Positions 16,026-24,382 of a DNA stretch of 28,310 bases are shown piece by piece; within the stretch, counting starts at the first letter, position 1, and each line of letters starts with the position of its first letter. A program made the position numbers and the translations under genes. The stretch spans positions 1-28,310 of the forward strand of contig JBHADF010000008.1 of NCBI GenBank assembly GCA_041854955.1, written 5' to 3'. The notes beneath the pieces were generated by a model, which saw nothing but the letters and a program-made list of their open reading frames with translations, was not told the origin of the DNA and made no database searches. This stretch comes from CAMENZ01 sp041854955 (GTDB lineage: Bacteria; Bacillota; Clostridia; Peptostreptococcales; Anaerovoracaceae).

Positions 16026-17393
16026 TTATATGCTCCCATAGGGAATAAATTTTCCTGCTCGGTCATTTAAAATCCTATTCTGTTTTAGAGCTATCTTTCC
16101 CTTTACTATAACCCAGTCTATGCCTATGTTAGGTTTAGAAATGTCCTGAAAATCAGGCCCGTCGGCTATGGTTTTCGGATCGAAAATTGTTATATCTCCG
16201 TGAGCTCCCAAGGATATGCAGCCCTTCTTGCCCTCCATACCCAGCCTTTTAGCCTGCTCAAAGGACATTTTCTTCAAGGCTTCTATCAGAGATAAGCGGC
16301 CTTCTTCTCTAACATATTTTCCCAAAACTCTTGGGAAGGTGCCTGCTGCTCGCGGATGACCGCCACCGTGATTTATTATACCGTCGGAAGCTACCATACC
16401 ATTCTTATTGGCTATTGCCATGGCGACTTCTTCTTCGTTCATGACAAAAGCTACTGCTAACATATCCGGATATTCTTCACGAGCATGGCGGAAAATCTCC
16501 TCGTCGCAGAAAACATTCTTATAGGGCTCATCGGTGAGCATAATATCCGAATAGTCCTTGTGCCAAGCCTCAAGGCAACCATCCTCGAAAACCGTAGAGC
16601 CTATCATGGTACAAAAAGCGTTGTAGGGATAGGTATCATAGTTGAGCCGAGGATTCCTCTCCATAGCTTCATTTATACAATCCAAACTCTCCTTCATTTT
16701 CCCAAGGGCGGAGCAGGATACAAGATGGGAAATCTGAAACTTCTTATCTATAGAATCCTGTATGGACACCATTTCTTCTATGGATGCTATATTATCGGCA
16801 CATTCGTCTCGGTAATGAGCGGCAACCAGCAGATTACTGTCTTCGGAAGCATGGGTGGCAAACAGGATTTCATCCAAGGTTATGCCCGGGTCATACTCTA
16901 TTCCAAAGGAAATGCCGAAGGCTCCGGCAGCTAAGTCTTCCTTTATTTTCGCTCTTATGGCCAACCTTTGCTCTTCATTGGCGGCTTCATAGTGGCCGAT
17001 ACCCAGCAGCTTATTCCTATAGCTGTTATATCCGGACAGCATTACATAGTTTACGGGGCTTCCTCCCAGGCGCTCTATAGTTTGGCGAAATTCAGCCACA
17101 CTTTGGTGCATAACTCCGCAATTTCCGCCAACACAGGTTGTTACACCCTGCTTTAGCATCATCTCTGCAATCTGATACTTTTCACCTTCCCCTGCAAAAT
17201 CCTCCTCGTGCATATGTATATCTATAAATCCGGGCGACACCACTCTATCTTTGGCGTCGATTACCTCCACCGCCGGCAAAATATCCTTACCTATATAGGT
17301 GATTTCTCCATTTAAAATGCCTATATTGGCTTCTTTTAATCCATCTTTTTCAAAATCCGGATATTTTCCGTTGATTATAAGGATATCTAACAT
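16026..17393 (-). CDS. D-aminoacylase / N-acyl-D-amino-acid deacylase family amidohydrolase
   Basis: A 455-residue amidohydrolase-superfamily enzyme related to N-acyl-D-amino acid (Asp/Glu) deacylases, which release acid and D-amino acid. The beta-barrel metal site begins with DIHMHEED (H60, H62). GGNCG (89-93) supplies the Cys that replaces the carbamylated Lys in this family. AHYRDE and ISHLVSCS give further His ligands. SDGIINHGGGHPRAAGTFPR followed by VLGKYVREE is the family hallmark. There is no signal peptide, so it is cytoplasmic. The acyl and amino-acid specificity cannot be read. It follows the YfcC-type permease with a hairpin between, so import and deacylation are probably linked. 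Confidence 0.88.
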   Translation of the reverse strand: MLDILIINGKYPDFEKDGLKEANIGILNGEITYIGKDILPAVEVIDAKDRVVSPGFIDIHMHEEDFAGEGEKYQIAEMMLKQGVTTCVGGNCGVMHQSVAEFRQTIERLGGSPVNYVMLSGYNSYRNKLLGIGHYEAANEEQRLAIRAKIKEDLAAGAFGISFGIEYDPGITLDEILFATHASEDSNLLVAAHYRDECADNIASIEEMVSIQDSIDKKFQISHLVSCSALGKMKESLDCINEAMERNPRLNYDTYPYNAFCTMIGSTVFEDGCLEAWHKDYSDIMLTDEPYKNVFCDEEIFRHAREEYPDMLAVAFVMNEEEVAMAIANKNGMVASDGIINHGGGHPRAAGTFPRVLGKYVREEGRLSLIEALKKMSFEQAKRLGMEGKKGCISLGAHGDITIFDPKTIADGPDFQDISKPNIGIDWVIVKGKIALKQNRILNDRAGKFIPYGSI

Positions 17394-17433
17394 ATTTCCC
17401 CCTTTCTTCTGCTATGTGCTCATTGTATATAAC

Positions 17434-17461
17434 AGAGCCCGATACAAAGGTACCGGGCTCT
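17434..17461 (-). terminator. Hairpin between permease and deacylase genes
   Basis: AGAGCCCGGTAC pairs with GTATCGGGCTCT (one mismatch) around a four-base loop, ten bases past the permease stop. The following minus-strand sequence (GTTATATAC) lacks a T run, so it may be a weak or partial terminator that lowers deacylase expression, or an RNA-stabilising stem. Confidence 0.5.
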
Positions 17462-17471
17462 TCAAGTATTT

Positions 17472-18881
17472 CTAGGAATATGCTCCTATACCTATCACAA
17501 CGCCTATTACCATGAATACGCACTGTACCAGGAACATCATGATAAACAGCTTGGTTACAAACTTGTACCACTTGTTTAATCCCAGTCCCATGATTCCGCA
17601 AGCAGTTGCACAGGATGTAGGCCAGAACATGTTGGAGAATCCGTCTCCGAACTGGAAGGCAACTACTGCCATTTCACGAGTAACTCCTACCAGGTCAGCT
17701 AAGGGAGCCATTATAGGCATCATTACGATAGCTTGTCCCGAACCGGAAGGTATGAAGAAGTTTATAAGATTCTGAACAATAAGCATTCCTATTCCTGACA
17801 GAGCCGGAGGAAGCATGCTTACCATGTTTGCCAATCCGTAAACTACTGTATCGATTATAGCGCCGGCTCCCATTACCATGGAAATACCTCTGGCAGCTCC
17901 TACCAATATACATCCGTAGATTGTAGCTCTGCTGGATTCGATAAAGGTATCGGCGATTTCATTTACTGAGTACTTATTGATAAGGGCTGTTATTACGAAG
18001 GCTACGAAGAACAGAGCGGCGATTTCCGTCAAATACCATTCGAACTTGATAATTCCCACAACTAAGGCTACAACCGTTAATGCGAAGCCTACCATGGAAA
18101 TCTTCTGTGCTCCGGTAAAAGGAACGCTCATACATTCTTCTCTTGTCATCAGTCCGTCAATGTCTTCATGTACACCGTACATAATAGATTTTGTAGGGTC
18201 TTTCTTTATCTTTAATGCATATCTCATTACGTAAGTGACGCTTACCGCCAGGAACACTACGAAGGCAGCCAGTCTGAATAAACTGATATCACCGGCGGCC
18301 AAAGGAACTTCGGCAACCTTGGAGGCAACTCCTATGGTGAAGGGGTTCAAGGTAGCCGCAGCAAAGCCGGTAGCTACGCCCACATATACGATAGAGCCTC
18401 CCACTATTCTGTCATAGCCCAAAGTGATTCCTATTACTATGAATGCAGGGAGAAGAGCGTATGTCTCTTCATACATTCCGAAGGTAGTACCGCAGATGGC
18501 GAAGAATGTCATGAAAAGAGGTATTATCAATATGTCTCTCTTTCCGATCATTCTCAGCATAGCGCCTGTCATAGCATTGAGGGCACCTATCTTTGACAAG
18601 AGGAATACGTAGCATGAGGAGAATAAAATGAAGAATATAATGTCAGCTGCCTCAATGAAGCCCTCAAAGTAAAGAAGGAAGAACTTCCAAGGTCCTACAG
18701 GGCTACTCTCAATCACCTTGTATGTGCCCGGAATTACCTGCATTCTTCCCGTCGTCTCATTGAGAACTCTCTCAAATTCACCTGCGGGAACGATCCAAGT
18801 AAGGATGGCGCAGACTACCATAATGCCGAACAAGAGCACCATGGCATTCATGTTGTTAAGGGAAAATTTCTTTTTTTCCAT
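17472..18881 (-). CDS. YfcC/DcuC-type permease
   Basis: A 469-residue polytopic membrane protein of the YfcC family (DcuC/ArsB-like fold), whose members are called C4-dicarboxylate or basic amino-acid transporters. The first helix (NAMVLLFGIMVVCAILTWIV) is followed by PAGEFER, a family signature. The hairpin motifs are present: ATLNPFTIGVASKVAEVPL in the first half, and NFFIPSGSGQAIVMMPIMAP near the C-terminus, the twin re-entrant substrate loops. About twelve membrane segments are visible. Substrate is unknown; the flanking deacylase and peptidases suggest an N-acyl or modified amino acid, or a peptide (inference). The start has AGGAG eight bases upstream and a strong promoter above it. Confidence 0.88.
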   Translation of the reverse strand: MEKKKFSLNNMNAMVLLFGIMVVCAILTWIVPAGEFERVLNETTGRMQVIPGTYKVIESSPVGPWKFFLLYFEGFIEAADIIFFILFSSCYVFLLSKIGALNAMTGAMLRMIGKRDILIIPLFMTFFAICGTTFGMYEETYALLPAFIVIGITLGYDRIVGGSIVYVGVATGFAAATLNPFTIGVASKVAEVPLAAGDISLFRLAAFVVFLAVSVTYVMRYALKIKKDPTKSIMYGVHEDIDGLMTREECMSVPFTGAQKISMVGFALTVVALVVGIIKFEWYLTEIAALFFVAFVITALINKYSVNEIADTFIESSRATIYGCILVGAARGISMVMGAGAIIDTVVYGLANMVSMLPPALSGIGMLIVQNLINFFIPSGSGQAIVMMPIMAPLADLVGVTREMAVVAFQFGDGFSNMFWPTSCATACGIMGLGLNKWYKFVTKLFIMMFLVQCVFMVIGVVIGIGAYS

Positions 18882-18921
18882 AATTTCGTCTCCTTTTCAT
18901 ATTTTAGTATAAATCCGTGTT

Positions 18922-18939
18922 AATATTCTGTAGAATATT
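18922..18939. promoter_or_regulatory. Perfect 18-bp palindrome, candidate operator of the permease gene
   Basis: AATATTCTGTAGAATATT is a perfect 8+2+8 inverted repeat lying at about +7 to +24 of the predicted permease transcript. It is not a standard CodY box (spacer too long) nor an arginine box (half-sites face the wrong way). The cognate regulator is not in the window as far as I can see. Confidence 0.55.
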
Positions 18940-18952
18940 TAACTTATCATTG

Positions 18953-18981
18953 ATTATAGCTAAAAAATGAGGATTTGTAAA
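18953..18981 (-). promoter_or_regulatory. Sigma-A promoter of the permease-deacylase operon
   Basis: On the minus strand TTTACA (18976-18981) and a perfect TATAAT (18953-18958) are separated by exactly 17 bases, about 70 bases before the permease start. It makes the permease and deacylase genes separable from the upstream M20 genes. Confidence 0.78.
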
Positions 18982-19056
18982 GCAATATCGCATAATTCCT
19001 TTACAGTTTCATCACTTTATCTTATTAAAATCTTCACAGCCCTTTCAGGTACACCC

Positions 19057-19329
19057 TCATCCTTTTTTCTTATTGGCTATTTGTGCCCTCTTCTTTTCCA
19101 TTTTTGTTCTGTATTCTTCTTCTTTTTTCATCCTTTCCTGAGCCTTTTCTTCATCGGTTTTAGACCAGGGAAAGGATTTGTGGATAGCATCATAGGCAAA
19201 TCGATAAATGACAGCCACTGTGAACGCCGCGACTACCAATATCATAAATATAATCCTGCCTGTCATCTTATAGGCCAGGTAGAAACCTGCCGCCGACAGT
19301 ATGGCTATCCCGTAAACATTATTTTTCAT
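19057..19329 (-). CDS. Small membrane protein with charged tail, unrecognised
   Basis: About 90 residues from the ATG of MKNNVYGIAIL, chosen because AGGAG lies five bases upstream; an earlier ATG at 19368 has no RBS and lies inside the M20 gene. Two hydrophobic stretches (about residues 4-20 and 22-42, separated by KMTGR) look like a helical hairpin. A very basic/acidic cytoplasmic tail follows (DEEKAQERMKKEEEYRTKME) and probably forms a coiled coil. I do not recognise a family. It sits directly behind an M20 hydrolase (overlap about 30 bases with the longer ORF, none with the chosen start) and before the YfcC-type permease, so it may assist membrane transport or be unrelated. Confidence 0.75.
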   Translation of the reverse strand: MKNNVYGIAILSAAGFYLAYKMTGRIIFMILVVAAFTVAVIYRFAYDAIHKSFPWSKTDEEKAQERMKKEEEYRTKMEKKRAQIANKKKG

Positions 19330-19358
19330 TTCTTCTCCTGACATATTATCTATGGCCA

Positions 19359-20429
19359 CTACCGGCACAGATGGATTATTACTTCCCTGTAAATTTTTTC
19401 GGTTTTTTCCAAGGATTCCGCAGATATCCTTTCATTCGCCTCGTGAGCCGTAACCGGGCCGGGGCCCATTACAACTCTGTCCCCGGCAACGAAGGATGCC
19501 TCTGAAAGTCCTACAAAGGCTCTTCCCTTTTCACCTGTTATTTTCTCAAAGAAATCTACCAGAGAGCCATTATTGGCAAAGGACTCCACATCATTGATTA
19601 TTTCAAAAGACGCATCATATTGTGAAAGCCGGTCTTCTACGGTTTCCTTTATGAGTCTGTGTTGGGCAAGGCTGTCGCTTATCCTGAAATCCAGATACAC
19701 CACGGTTTTGTCAGGCACCTTGTTTATAGCTTCCCCACCCTCAATGATACCTATATTCATAGTTGTGTAGGGCACATCGAAGAGCTTATATCTTTGATCC
19801 CGCAGCTTTTCCTCAAAGTCCATCATATCCTTCAGAAAGCTTACAGCATTCTTATTTGAATTTTTCCCGTCTATTGGCGCACTTGAATGGGTTGTTACAC
19901 CTCTAAAGGTTATTATATATTCCAAAAGTCCCTTGGAACCCACACGAGGGATTAAATTCGTCGGTTCACAGATTATCACATTATCCGGCATTTTAATGCC
20001 TAAATTTAAAATATCCTTTATGCCGTTAAACATTATTTCTTCATCATAGGTCCAGATGAACTGTATTCCCTTTGTAAGCTGTGAGATGTCAATGTTTTCC
20101 AGAGTCGCCAAGGCTGCAGCTATGCCGCCCTTCATATCACAGGCTCCCAATCCGTATAAGAATCCATCTTTTTCCGTAAGGGCGAAGGGGTCCGTATTCC
20201 AGCCTTCTGTTACGGATACCGTATCCGTATGGCCTATAAAACACACAGCCGGCTCTTTTTCCGTAGAGGCTGTCAGTACTTCTTTGCCTGTCTCCCAATT
20301 CAAATATCTCTCTACGGTTAGGCCTTTACCGCACAAGAAATTCTCTATGTAATCCATTATTTCTTTGTTACATCTGTCTTTTATGGTATCTATTGCCACT
20401 AAATCCCGCAAAATATCTTTAGCTGTCAT
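19359..20429 (-). CDS. M20 family metallopeptidase (ArgE/DapE-like deacylase)
   Basis: A 356-residue M20 metallohydrolase of the ArgE/DapE/CPG2 type, which removes acyl groups from amino acids or cleaves short peptides. The di-zinc ligands and catalytic residues are intact: GHTDTVS (H67, D69), GACDMKGG (D98), TYDEEIMFNG (E130, E131) and CEPTN (E155). A final GPGPVTAHEANE contains the C-terminal His. The dimerisation domain lies around 165-275 (RGVTTHSSAPIDGKNSNKNA). AGGAGG lies five bases before the start. No arginine, lysine or DAP pathway gene is nearby, so a catabolic acyl-amino-acid or dipeptide role is as likely as a biosynthetic one. It follows the other M20 gene by 27 bases. Confidence 0.88.
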   Translation of the reverse strand: MTAKDILRDLVAIDTIKDRCNKEIMDYIENFLCGKGLTVERYLNWETGKEVLTASTEKEPAVCFIGHTDTVSVTEGWNTDPFALTEKDGFLYGLGACDMKGGIAAALATLENIDISQLTKGIQFIWTYDEEIMFNGIKDILNLGIKMPDNVIICEPTNLIPRVGSKGLLEYIITFRGVTTHSSAPIDGKNSNKNAVSFLKDMMDFEEKLRDQRYKLFDVPYTTMNIGIIEGGEAINKVPDKTVVYLDFRISDSLAQHRLIKETVEDRLSQYDASFEIINDVESFANNGSLVDFFEKITGEKGRAFVGLSEASFVAGDRVVMGPGPVTAHEANERISAESLEKTEKIYREVIIHLCR

Positions 20430-20456
20430 AACCGCCTCCTTTCGCTTCTTTTGAAT

Positions 20457-21629
20457 TTATCTGTTAAAAGCTTCCTTCAAAGCCCGGATATTCTTTTCAT
20501 CGGAAAATATCTTGGCTATCTGCAGTCCTATAACCTTTGCACCGAGTCCGATGGTTTCATGGGCCAAGGGGGTTTTCACCGAATCGGCAAAATCTCTCGT
20601 ATGTATAGGTGTCCCCTCAGGCACTATTTGAAGAGTCGGATGGAAGGTAGGACATACCATGCTCACATTTCCCGCGTCTGAAGAGCCGAAAATATTGTCG
20701 GCGGTAGTGCCTATTTCGATTCCGAGTTCACCATATACATCTTTAAGTAAACCAAGTCCGAAATCGTTGTTTTTCAAGTTGTCATAAGGCATATCTCTCT
20801 GAGCCTTTATGAATTCCGTCTGGGTAGCTATGGCTGCACCCCTTGCACAATCGTCAACCTTTTTAAGCAGACCGTTGAGGTATTCTCTCTCTAGGGCTCT
20901 TACATAAAGCTCTATGGAAGCATCTTCCGGCACTATATTAGGGGCCGCTCCTCCATTTCTGTATACTCCGTGTATCCTTACATCGGGGGTTACATGCTGT
21001 CGGAGCATATCGAGAGCATGCATCATCAGCTGTGCCCCGTTTAAAGCATTCCTTCCCTCCCATGGGGCTGCCGAAGCGTGGGCCGCCTTTCCTTTGAATG
21101 TGTAGGTATAGCAGTCCAAGGCCAAAAGGGTGCAATAAAGCAGGTTCGTATCATACATGTGTATCATCATGGCCATATCATAGGGGTCAAAGACGCCCTT
21201 TTTAACCATTCCGCATTTTGCACCGTCCGTTTCTTCTATGGGTGTTCCTATGATATGAATATCGCAATCCAATTCGTCTTGCAGTTTGCTCATGGCGATG
21301 CCTGCCAGAAGACTTATGGAGCCGCTGACACAATGGCCGCAGGCATGGCCTATCTCCGGTAAAGCATCGTATTCCGCCATTATAGCCACCTTATATCTAT
21401 GTTTTCCCGTACCATAGGTGGCCTTAAAGGCTGTTTCATAACCGGCAAAAGGATATTCCGTTTCAAAGCCTTTTGCCTTTAAAAGCTCTACCATCTTTCG
21501 GGAGCTTTCATATTCCTGTCCGGATATCTCAGGATTGTCGGCCAAATCATCATTTAGCAAAATCAAATCTTGTAAGTTCTTAGCTACTTCTTCCTGAATT
21601 CTCTCCTTTAATTGATTGTAGTCCATCAT
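20457..21629 (-). CDS. M20D-type amidohydrolase (AbgB/PM20D2-like)
   Basis: A 390-residue M20 peptidase of the aminoacylase/AbgB/HipO group, whose members hydrolyse N-acyl amino acids, p-aminobenzoyl-glutamate or unusual dipeptides. EYDALPEIGHACGHC (86-100) provides the Cys and His metal ligands, EETDGAK (132-138) the catalytic Glu, and H157 (MMIHMYD) another ligand. The C-terminal FHPTLQIVPEG with HTRDFAD completes the site. After GHACGH a Cys stands where relatives usually have Asn or Asp. ATG ATG starts with AGGGG upstream. The first 50 bases overlap the end of the YkvI-like gene, which suggests translational coupling of transport and hydrolysis. Confidence 0.88.
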   Translation of the reverse strand: MMDYNQLKERIQEEVAKNLQDLILLNDDLADNPEISGQEYESSRKMVELLKAKGFETEYPFAGYETAFKATYGTGKHRYKVAIMAEYDALPEIGHACGHCVSGSISLLAGIAMSKLQDELDCDIHIIGTPIEETDGAKCGMVKKGVFDPYDMAMMIHMYDTNLLYCTLLALDCYTYTFKGKAAHASAAPWEGRNALNGAQLMMHALDMLRQHVTPDVRIHGVYRNGGAAPNIVPEDASIELYVRALEREYLNGLLKKVDDCARGAAIATQTEFIKAQRDMPYDNLKNNDFGLGLLKDVYGELGIEIGTTADNIFGSSDAGNVSMVCPTFHPTLQIVPEGTPIHTRDFADSVKTPLAHETIGLGAKVIGLQIAKIFSDEKNIRALKEAFNR

Positions 21630-22695
21630 TTGTTTTTCCCCTTTCCGCTTTCCATATCTTGAAAAAATTAACAGTGATAAATCCTATGACTAAAAAGCCC
21701 ATATATCCCTCTGCAGGAAACATATAAGCTACCACATTCTTAAATCCGAAGAGGCCCAACACATAGGCTAAAAGAGCAAGCACCACAATTTTCTTTTTCT
21801 TGCCGGGACCTTCCTTTATCTTGGTGGTACTGCTGTAGAAATTGCTTGTAGCCGAAGAATATACGGCCGCAAAGAGCAATATCATATAAAGAGTTCCCAA
21901 GAGGGGTGAAATCCGCATGGCATATCCCAACATAGGCATATCCGTCACCTGCGTATATCCCTGCTCCCTGTGGAGTGCCAGAACTATTACGATAGCCATT
22001 AAGCCCAGCATTATGCCTCCCATGGCGGCACCCCACATGGCTGATTTTTTTGACTTTGCATTGATGGCGGATTTGGCCACAAAGGCTATTATAGACATCA
22101 TATTATAGGATATATACAGGGTAGCTCCTAAAATCCAATTAGCCGCTACAGGGGAAGGCTCCGGCTCCGCTTCTATTCCTGAAGGCTTGAAGTTCCAGAA
22201 ATTAACCACTATAGCTATAACTATCACTGCGCCGAAAAGGAGGGGCATAAAGAATTTGAATACCTTTGAGATTCGCTCAAAATCTCCCAATACAGTGGCG
22301 ATAACCAGCAACGCAATTATTATCCCGCCTATAGGCACCGGGATTCCGAACTGTTGATTAAACATGGCGCCTCCCGCTGCCGTCATGGTTACCAAAACGG
22401 TAAAGAGCATGGCCGCCATAAAGTAGCTTATAAAGTTGCCTATGAGGTGATTGTCCCCGGGTACTATTATTTTACCCATATCTGCGGTATTAAGCTTTAG
22501 AGCTATATATGCAGTCATCAGTCCCGTTAAAGTAAAAAGCAATGCCACAAAGCCGATTCCTACGAATCCCAGCTTGCCGAAAACCCCGAAAAACTGCCAA
22601 ATTTCTCTCCCGGAAGCAAAACCGGCCCCCATAATCGCACTAACGAACATGAGGGCCACATTAAACATGCTTAGTTCAGTGGAATTTTTCCTCAT
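21580..22695 (-). CDS. YkvI-family membrane protein (APC-superfamily-like)
   Basis: A 371-residue integral membrane protein with about ten hydrophobic helices. The N-terminal helix pattern VSAIMGAGFASGREIWQFF (residues 18-36), a broken first helix with small residues, is typical of YkvI proteins and related LeuT-fold amino-acid/Na+ carriers. AGGAMFNQQFG and the SAKNA-like SKKSAMWGAAMGG segment also fit. Function in this family is poorly defined. The C-terminus is cytoplasmic and basic. Its start lies just five bases after the coaD-fusion stop, and its end overlaps the M20D gene by 50 bases. The coupling hints that it brings in the substrate of that hydrolase (inference). Confidence 0.82.
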   Translation of the reverse strand: MRKNSTELSMFNVALMFVSAIMGAGFASGREIWQFFGVFGKLGFVGIGFVALLFTLTGLMTAYIALKLNTADMGKIIVPGDNHLIGNFISYFMAAMLFTVLVTMTAAGGAMFNQQFGIPVPIGGIIIALLVIATVLGDFERISKVFKFFMPLLFGAVIVIAIVVNFWNFKPSGIEAEPEPSPVAANWILGATLYISYNMMSIIAFVAKSAINAKSKKSAMWGAAMGGIMLGLMAIVIVLALHREQGYTQVTDMPMLGYAMRISPLLGTLYMILLFAAVYSSATSNFYSSTTKIKEGPGKKKKIVVLALLAYVLGLFGFKNVVAYMFPAEGYMGFLVIGFITVNFFKIWKAERGKTNDGLQSIKGENSGRSS

Positions 22696-22700
22696 CGGAT

Positions 22701-23741
22701 CTATTTCACTCCTTCAGAACCAGCTTCGCTCTGTGTCTTGTATGCCAAGTTTTTAATTTCTTCTCTGTTTGCAGCCAAAGTATCTCCGATAATGTTGAAG
22801 GTGCCTTCCAGATTGGTGAACATTTCTCCGAAATACTTCAGGTTCAGCTCATCCATCTTTTCCTGCATATCGTAGAGCATCTTGTCAACATAGTCATAGG
22901 TCTTCATTTTCAGCAAGCGGGCGTTGAGCTCTGCATCTTGGATAATCTCAGCTGCCAACTGTCTGGCCTTCTTGGTGATGTCATCGGTCTCAATGAGATA
23001 TTCTGCCTGCTTTTTAGCCTCTCTTATAATTCTCTCATATTCGGATTTTGCATCGTTTAAGATTCTGTCTCTCTCATCCTTTATCCATTTCGCCTGCTGT
23101 ATATCATCGGGTAAGGCCAATCTCACCTCTTTAACTATGGCGAAAAGATCCTGAGTTTCCAACATAACCTTGCTGGTCAAAGGCAGGGATTTTCCCTCCT
23201 CTAACAAATCTTCCAATTCATCCAATAAATCTAAAACCTTTGTCGTATCTTCCATCTTACCTTCCATTCTTCCTTTCATTATATTTAATACATAGGGCGG
23301 AACCAACATGGAGCCGTCTCCCCCTAAGGAAATAACCTGTTTAGCCATAGTTGAGCTTATGAAGGAATACTCCACGTCGCTCATGAGGAACAAAGTTTCT
23401 ACGCCCTCCTTGTAAAGGTGCCTGTGAAGCTGAGCCATCCGGAGCTCCATGTCCAAATCTCCTACACCTCTCAGCCCTCTGATAACCACATTGAATCCAT
23501 TTTCGTTCACATAGTCAGCCAGGAGTCCCTCGCATTTATCTGCGGTGACATTGGGCATATCCGCAGTAACATGGCTTATCATGTCCACCCTTTCCTCAAA
23601 GGAAAACATGGTGGTTTTTTGTAAATTTACCGTCACGCCTATGACGACTTCATCGAAGATCTTGGAAGCCCTCTCTATAATATTCAGATGGCCCAAGGTC
23701 AATGGGTCAAAGGCTCCCGCGTACAACGCCTTCGTTCTCAT
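22701..23741 (-). CDS. coaD: Phosphopantetheine adenylyltransferase fused to a coiled-coil ATP-synthase-b-like domain
   Basis: A 346-residue protein. Residues 1-162 are a complete CoaD, which transfers AMP to 4'-phosphopantetheine in coenzyme A synthesis: GAFDPLTLGH (9-18), VVIRGLRGVGDLDMELRMA (85-103) and FISSTMAKQVISLGGD (127-142). CoaD normally ends here. Residues 163-346 (from MEDTTKVLDLLDELEDLL) are a long charged helical domain like the separate ATPase-b-subunit-like/DivIVA-like protein found beside coaD in Clostridia. The start is at MRTKAL, with GGAGG four bases upstream, not at the ORF's first codon (23792). An in-frame ATG at 23255 has GGAAGG just before it, so the second domain may also be made alone. 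Confidence 0.9.
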   Translation of the reverse strand: MRTKALYAGAFDPLTLGHLNIIERASKIFDEVVIGVTVNLQKTTMFSFEERVDMISHVTADMPNVTADKCEGLLADYVNENGFNVVIRGLRGVGDLDMELRMAQLHRHLYKEGVETLFLMSDVEYSFISSTMAKQVISLGGDGSMLVPPYVLNIMKGRMEGKMEDTTKVLDLLDELEDLLEEGKSLPLTSKVMLETQDLFAIVKEVRLALPDDIQQAKWIKDERDRILNDAKSEYERIIREAKKQAEYLIETDDITKKARQLAAEIIQDAELNARLLKMKTYDYVDKMLYDMQEKMDELNLKYFGEMFTNLEGTFNIIGDTLAANREEIKNLAYKTQSEAGSEGVK

Positions 23742-23788
23742 AGTTCCTCCAATACACACCTGTATTTTACCATAAGCCCTTGATCTAA

Positions 23789-24334
23789 TCAACCATATAT
23801 TGTAAATCCAATGGTTCCATAGGATTTTTCTTTCAATTTGGAAAATCCTTCAATTTCATCGGGAAAAGCTTCTCTTGAGTTGTGTTCGGCCAATATTATG
23901 CCCTCCTCGGCCAAGAGCCCATATTCCCTTATCAGCTGAAAACATTTTTCATAGTAGCCTTCTCCGTAGGGAGGATCCAGAAAAAAGATATCTATCTTTT
24001 CTCCCCGTTCTCCCAGCCTGGCCAGATTTCGCTCAAAATCTCCCACCATCGTCTGAGACCATTCCTCCGCCTTGCACATTTCAATATTTCTCTTCGTCAG
24101 ATTTATGCTTTCTCTGTTGTTGTCGCAGAAGTAGCATAAATCCGCACCTCGCGACAAGGCCTCCAGTCCTAAATTCCCTGTGCCGCAAAACAAATCCACG
24201 CAGGTTGCTTCATATATGTAGGGGGAGATGGTGCTGAAAATGGCTTCCTTCACCTTTTCGCTGGTTGGCCTTATATCTTTGTTGGCAGGCATTTCCAGTC
24301 TTCTGCCCTTAAAATCTCCCGTTATTATTCTCAT
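23789..24334 (-). CDS. rsmD: 16S rRNA (guanine966-N2)-methyltransferase RsmD
   Basis: A 181-residue methyltransferase that modifies G966 of 16S rRNA. The family start MRIITGDFKGRRL and DIRPTSEKVKEAIFS (20-34) are present. The SAM-binding motif is DLFCGTGNLGLEALSRGA (47-64), and the catalytic motif of N6/N2 methylases, DPPYGEGYY, is at 120-128. GGAG lies eight bases before the ATG. rsmD-coaD is a very common pair in bacteria. The coaD start is 47 bases past this stop. Confidence 0.96.
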   Translation of the reverse strand: MRIITGDFKGRRLEMPANKDIRPTSEKVKEAIFSTISPYIYEATCVDLFCGTGNLGLEALSRGADLCYFCDNNRESINLTKRNIEMCKAEEWSQTMVGDFERNLARLGERGEKIDIFFLDPPYGEGYYEKCFQLIREYGLLAEEGIILAEHNSREAFPDEIEGFSKLKEKSYGTIGFTIYG

Positions 24335-24382
24335 CTGTCTTTCTCCTTGAAGTCTTCTGTAAAAATTTCTTCTTAATTCTGT

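Noticed and set aside
18922..18939. Palindrome as a CodY or arginine box
   Set aside because: CodY boxes have a one-base centre (AATTTTCWGAAAATT), while here four bases separate AATATTC and GAATATT. Arginine boxes have TGAAT half-sites facing the other way.
23741..23792. Upstream start of CoaD giving 17 extra residues
   Set aside because: The first codon lies at the rsmD end without a ribosome binding site; GGAGG sits four bases before the MRTKAL start, where family homology begins.
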